This document shows, piece after piece, positions 61,840 through 64,000 of a DNA stretch of 64,000 nucleotides (position 1 is the first letter of the stretch; every line of letters starts with the position of its first letter). The DNA is from Pseudonocardiales bacterium (GTDB lineage: Bacteria > Actinomycetota > Actinomycetes > Mycobacteriales > Pseudonocardiaceae). The position numbers and the translations under genes are program-made. The stretch lies in the NCBI GenBank assembly GCA_019243635.1, contig JAFAUB010000134.1, positions 1 through 64,000 of the forward strand. The letters run 5' to 3'. The notes beneath the pieces are model-generated. The model made no database searches. It was given only the letters and a program-made list of their open reading frames with translations, and was not told the DNA's origin.

Positions 61840-62508
61840 GTGAGTGCGGTGTGGGTGCGGTGGGTGTTCGCGGCGATGTTCGCCGCGCTGGCCGTCCTCT
61901 CCGTGGCTCGGCTCATCGCCGCCCGACATGGAGACTTATCGGGGCCAACGACGCCCGATGGCCCCGATAAGTCTCCATGTCGGGCCACGGGCCGGAGCAT
62001 GGACGTCTCGCGCGGTGTGATGAGTGTGGGCATGGTCGCCATGACGGTGCCCTGGGCTGATCCACTGCCCCGGCTGTGCTGGCAGGTGCTCTTCGGCGTG
62101 GTCGCCGGGCACATCGCCGTCCGGCTGATCCGACGGAGTACGCGACCGGTCCCGGTACCGGGGTCTGACCGGTTCGGACAGGAGCTGCACCTCGTGATCG
62201 GGAGCCTGGCGATGGTGTACATGCTGACGGCGATGCCGGCGGGGCAGGCCATGACCGGCAGCATGGAGATGGCCCCGATGAGTTCCGCCGGCCTTGCGCT
62301 GCCCCCGCTGACCTGGGCGTTCATCGCGTATTTCCTCGTGTTCGCGGTGCGGTTGAGTGCGCGGTTGACCGTGCCCGTGAACACCATCGTGACAGCGCCC
62401 GCCGGCGCTGGTGGACCGCGCGGCGTGGTCGTCTCCCCCCATCTGCTCGGTTCCGCGGAGATCGTCATGGGTATCGGGATGAGCTACGTGCTCATGACGA
62501 TGCTGTGA
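61840..62508 (+). CDS. DUF5134 membrane protein
   Basis: The 222-aa protein has six hydrophobic helices and the DUF5134 pattern: MSVGMVAMTVPWADPLPR, ELHLVIGSLAMVYMLTAMPA, PPLTWAFIAYFLVFAVRL and a Met-rich end (EIVMGIGMSYVLMTML). Met and His clusters and the adjacent YcnI and CopCD genes suggest a role in copper handling. Residues about 28-50 are encoded by a 27-bp inverted repeat, an in-frame insertion in a loop. Confidence 0.78.
   Translation: MSAVWVRWVFAAMFAALAVLSVARLIAARHGDLSGPTTPDGPDKSPCRATGRSMDVSRGVMSVGMVAMTVPWADPLPRLCWQVLFGVVAGHIAVRLIRRSTRPVPVPGSDRFGQELHLVIGSLAMVYMLTAMPAGQAMTGSMEMAPMSSAGLALPPLTWAFIAYFLVFAVRLSARLTVPVNTIVTAPAGAGGPRGVVVSPHLLGSAEIVMGIGMSYVLMTML
61921..61985. repeat. 27-bp perfect inverted repeat inside the DUF5134 gene
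   Basis: Arms 61921-61947 and 61959-61985 are exact reverse complements around 11 bases. The arms contain GACATGGAGACTTATCGGGG. The insertion keeps the reading frame, adding about 22 residues. Structure and perfect arms suggest a small palindromic repeat element. Confidence 0.85.
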
Positions 62509-62565
62509 AAGCTGTCGAGTGCGCGCCACGCGGGGATGCCGCGCTTATCACCTGGAGCGTGACTC

Positions 62566-63282
62566 TTGTTGAAGATCTGTTGGCGATGGGGGCATCGAGT
62601 CGGCGCTGTCAGCGCCGTCTGTACATTAGCGCTGCTCACGCTGGGCGGCGTCGCCTCGGCGCATGTCACCGCGAATCCCGGTACCGCGCAGCAAGGCAGC
62701 TACACCAAGGTGTCCTTCCGGGTTCCCAATGAGCGGGACAACGCGTCCACCACCCAGCTGGAGGTAGATCTCCCGATCGACCACCCGATCGCGTCGGTGG
62801 AGACCCGCGCGGTCCCCGGCTGGACGTCGACCGTGCAGAAGACCACGCTGGCGAAACCGATCACCACCGATGACGGGCAGGTCACCGAGGCCGTTTCGAA
62901 GATCACCTGGACCGGCGGCAGGATCGCCCCGGGAATGTTCGAGGACTTCGACGTGTCGATGGGTCCGTTGCCGACCGACACCAGTGAGCTGGTGTTCAAG
63001 GCACTGCAGACCTACGACAGTGGCGAGGTGGTGCGCTGGATCGACACGGCCCCCCCGGGTGCCCCCGAGCCGCTACATCCCGCGCCCGTGCTCGAGCTGA
63101 CGCCGGCCGGCACCACCCCGGCGGCCGCGGCGGCGGTGACCACGACCGGTGGCGCGGGGTCCCCGACCGGCACCTCCTCGACGGGCACCTGGGGCGTGGC
63201 GCTCGGTATCGTGGGGATCGTGCTGGGGGCTGTCGGGGTCGTCCTCGGGCTGCTGAACCGGCGTAGCGCCACTGCCGGCTGA
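62566..63282 (+). CDS. YcnI-family (DUF1775) copper-associated protein
   Basis: The 238-aa exported protein has a signal peptide (about 1-32) with mature N-terminus beginning HVTANPGTAQQGSYTKVSFR; the terminal His is the copper ligand in YcnI. The DUF1775 beta-sandwich follows (VPGWTSTVQKTTLAKPI; DVSMGPLPTDTSELVFKALQ), then an Ala/Thr/Gly-rich spacer and a C-terminal membrane helix (GVALGIVGIVLGAVGVVLGL). TTG 62566 is used. It sits directly before a CopC-CopD gene, the usual copper-uptake partner. Confidence 0.88.
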   Translation: MLKICWRWGHRVGAVSAVCTLALLTLGGVASAHVTANPGTAQQGSYTKVSFRVPNERDNASTTQLEVDLPIDHPIASVETRAVPGWTSTVQKTTLAKPITTDDGQVTEAVSKITWTGGRIAPGMFEDFDVSMGPLPTDTSELVFKALQTYDSGEVVRWIDTAPPGAPEPLHPAPVLELTPAGTTPAAAAAVTTTGGAGSPTGTSSTGTWGVALGIVGIVLGAVGVVLGLLNRRSATAG

Positions 63283-63284
63283 GG

Positions 63285-64000
63285 ATGGCGGTGTCCTGTC
63301 GGGTGACGCTGTCTTGGCGGGCGGCGGCGTCTTGGCGGGCAGCGCTGTGGGCCTGCGCGGTGACCGTGACCTGCGTGGTGACCGGGCTGCTCGCCGGCAC
63401 CGGTTCGGCCTCCGCGCATGCGGCGCTGATCTCCACCGACCCTGGGCAGGGTGCGGTGGTCGCCACCATGCCCGCCACGGTGTCGCTGACCTTCGGCGAA
63501 CCGGTGCTGGTGGCGGCCGATGGTGTCCGGGTCTTCAGCCCGGATGGCGCCGAGGTGGACGACGGCCACGCCGGGCACCTCGGCCGTTCCTCCACCGTCG
63601 GGGTCGGCCTGCCCGGCACCACTCAACCCGGCACCAGCCGACCAGGTCCGGCCCGGCAGGGCACCTACACCGTCTCCTGGCGGGTGATCTCGGCCGACTC
63701 GCACCCGGTGGCGGGGGCGTTCACCTTCTCGGTGGGCCACCCCTCGGCCGGCCGGGCACCGGCGAGCGCACAGCCCCGCGGCAGCACCAGCGTCGGCGTG
63801 ATCTACGCCATCGTCCGGGCTGCGGCGTTCGCGTCCTACTCGTTGCTGGTGGGATCGATCGCGTTCGTCCTGCTGTGCTGGCCCGGCGCGATCGCGCGGC
63901 GCGACGTGCGCCGCGTCATGCTGGCCGGCTGGGCCGGCCTGCTGGCGACGAGCATGGCGACTCTGCTCCTGCAGGGACCCTACGGCAACGGGCTGGGTCT
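63285..64000 (+). CDS. CopC-CopD fusion copper resistance/uptake protein (5' part)
   Basis: The frame is open to the window end, so the C-terminus lies beyond it. A signal peptide (about 1-45) leads to the CopC domain, which starts HAALISTDPGQGAVVATMPA and contains VSLTFGEPVLVAADGVRVF and SWRVISADSHPVAGAFTFSV with conserved copper-binding His. At least two CopD membrane helices then begin (IYAIVRAAAFASYSLLVGSI; MLAGWAGLLATSMATLLL). ATG 63285 is one base after the YcnI stop. The pair is probably co-transcribed for copper binding and import. Confidence 0.88.
   Translation, partial: MAVSCRVTLSWRAAASWRAALWACAVTVTCVVTGLLAGTGSASAHAALISTDPGQGAVVATMPATVSLTFGEPVLVAADGVRVFSPDGAEVDDGHAGHLGRSSTVGVGLPGTTQPGTSRPGPARQGTYTVSWRVISADSHPVAGAFTFSVGHPSAGRAPASAQPRGSTSVGVIYAIVRAAAFASYSLLVGSIAFVLLCWPGAIARRDVRRVMLAGWAGLLATSMATLLLQGPYGNGLG

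Overview
The window is high-GC DNA from an actinomycete. It has many GTG and TTG starts, start/stop-overlapping operons, a DUF397 plus Scr1-type XRE regulator pair, a GtrA-purK-purE-acyl-CoA dehydrogenase block, DUF5134, YcnI and CopC/CopD genes. Together these point to a filamentous member of the Pseudonocardiales; the genus cannot be fixed from this sequence alone.

Positions 1-10400 form a cell-envelope glycosylation region. It holds the tail of a membrane-anchored surface protein, two nearly identical GT2-GtrA fusion glycosyltransferases, a protein O-mannosyltransferase (PMT), a methyltransferase, a second multi-spanning GT-C-like protein and a PIG-V-like mannosyltransferase. The GT2-GtrA gene and its upstream control region are duplicated as a unit, and a 17-bp promoter-like motif recurs before three genes. 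Positions 8200-13600 hold decayed genes (alpha/beta hydrolase, molybdopterin oxidoreductase, Ada/AlkA) next to intact regulators and ogt. Positions 13600-18850 carry a MurF-like ligase, two stress or envelope proteins, a two-component system and a GtrA protein.

The main accessory feature is an eight-gene, tightly coupled operon read leftward from 31051 to 20411. It encodes a GrpE-like factor, a lidless Hsp70, an Fn3-repeat protein, a zinc-ribbon GTPase, a large GTPase-associated protein, a membrane-anchored zinc-ribbon GTPase, a one-TM miniprotein and an unrecognised 187-aa protein. It resembles the predicted NTP-dependent conflict systems of multicellular bacteria and sits between the GtrA gene and purK-purE-acyl-CoA dehydrogenase.

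Positions 34300-42400 hold integrative-element genes: a tyrosine integrase with excisionase, a large serine recombinase, a divergent XRE/excisionase switch, a primase-polymerase, a DUF3631 helicase-like protein, and an IS30 copy that interrupts the operon. Positions 43700-57400 continue as a probable defence island: an nSTAND-WD40 protein with a partner sharing a short motif, an XRE-TPR regulator, an EACC1-caspase pair whose 3' end runs into the 3' half of a tRNA-Ser gene (an integration scar), and a STAND ATPase coupled to a membrane pentapeptide-repeat protein. Between these lie broken transposase, SMP-30 and CMD genes.

Positions 57500-64000 return towards chromosomal content: a GNAT acetyltransferase, a TetR regulator, two truncated enzyme genes joined at about 61080, a DUF5134 membrane protein containing a 27-bp inverted repeat, and a YcnI-CopCD copper cluster that runs off the end of the window. 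All assignments come from reading motifs and translations. No database search was run, and family names are recalled.
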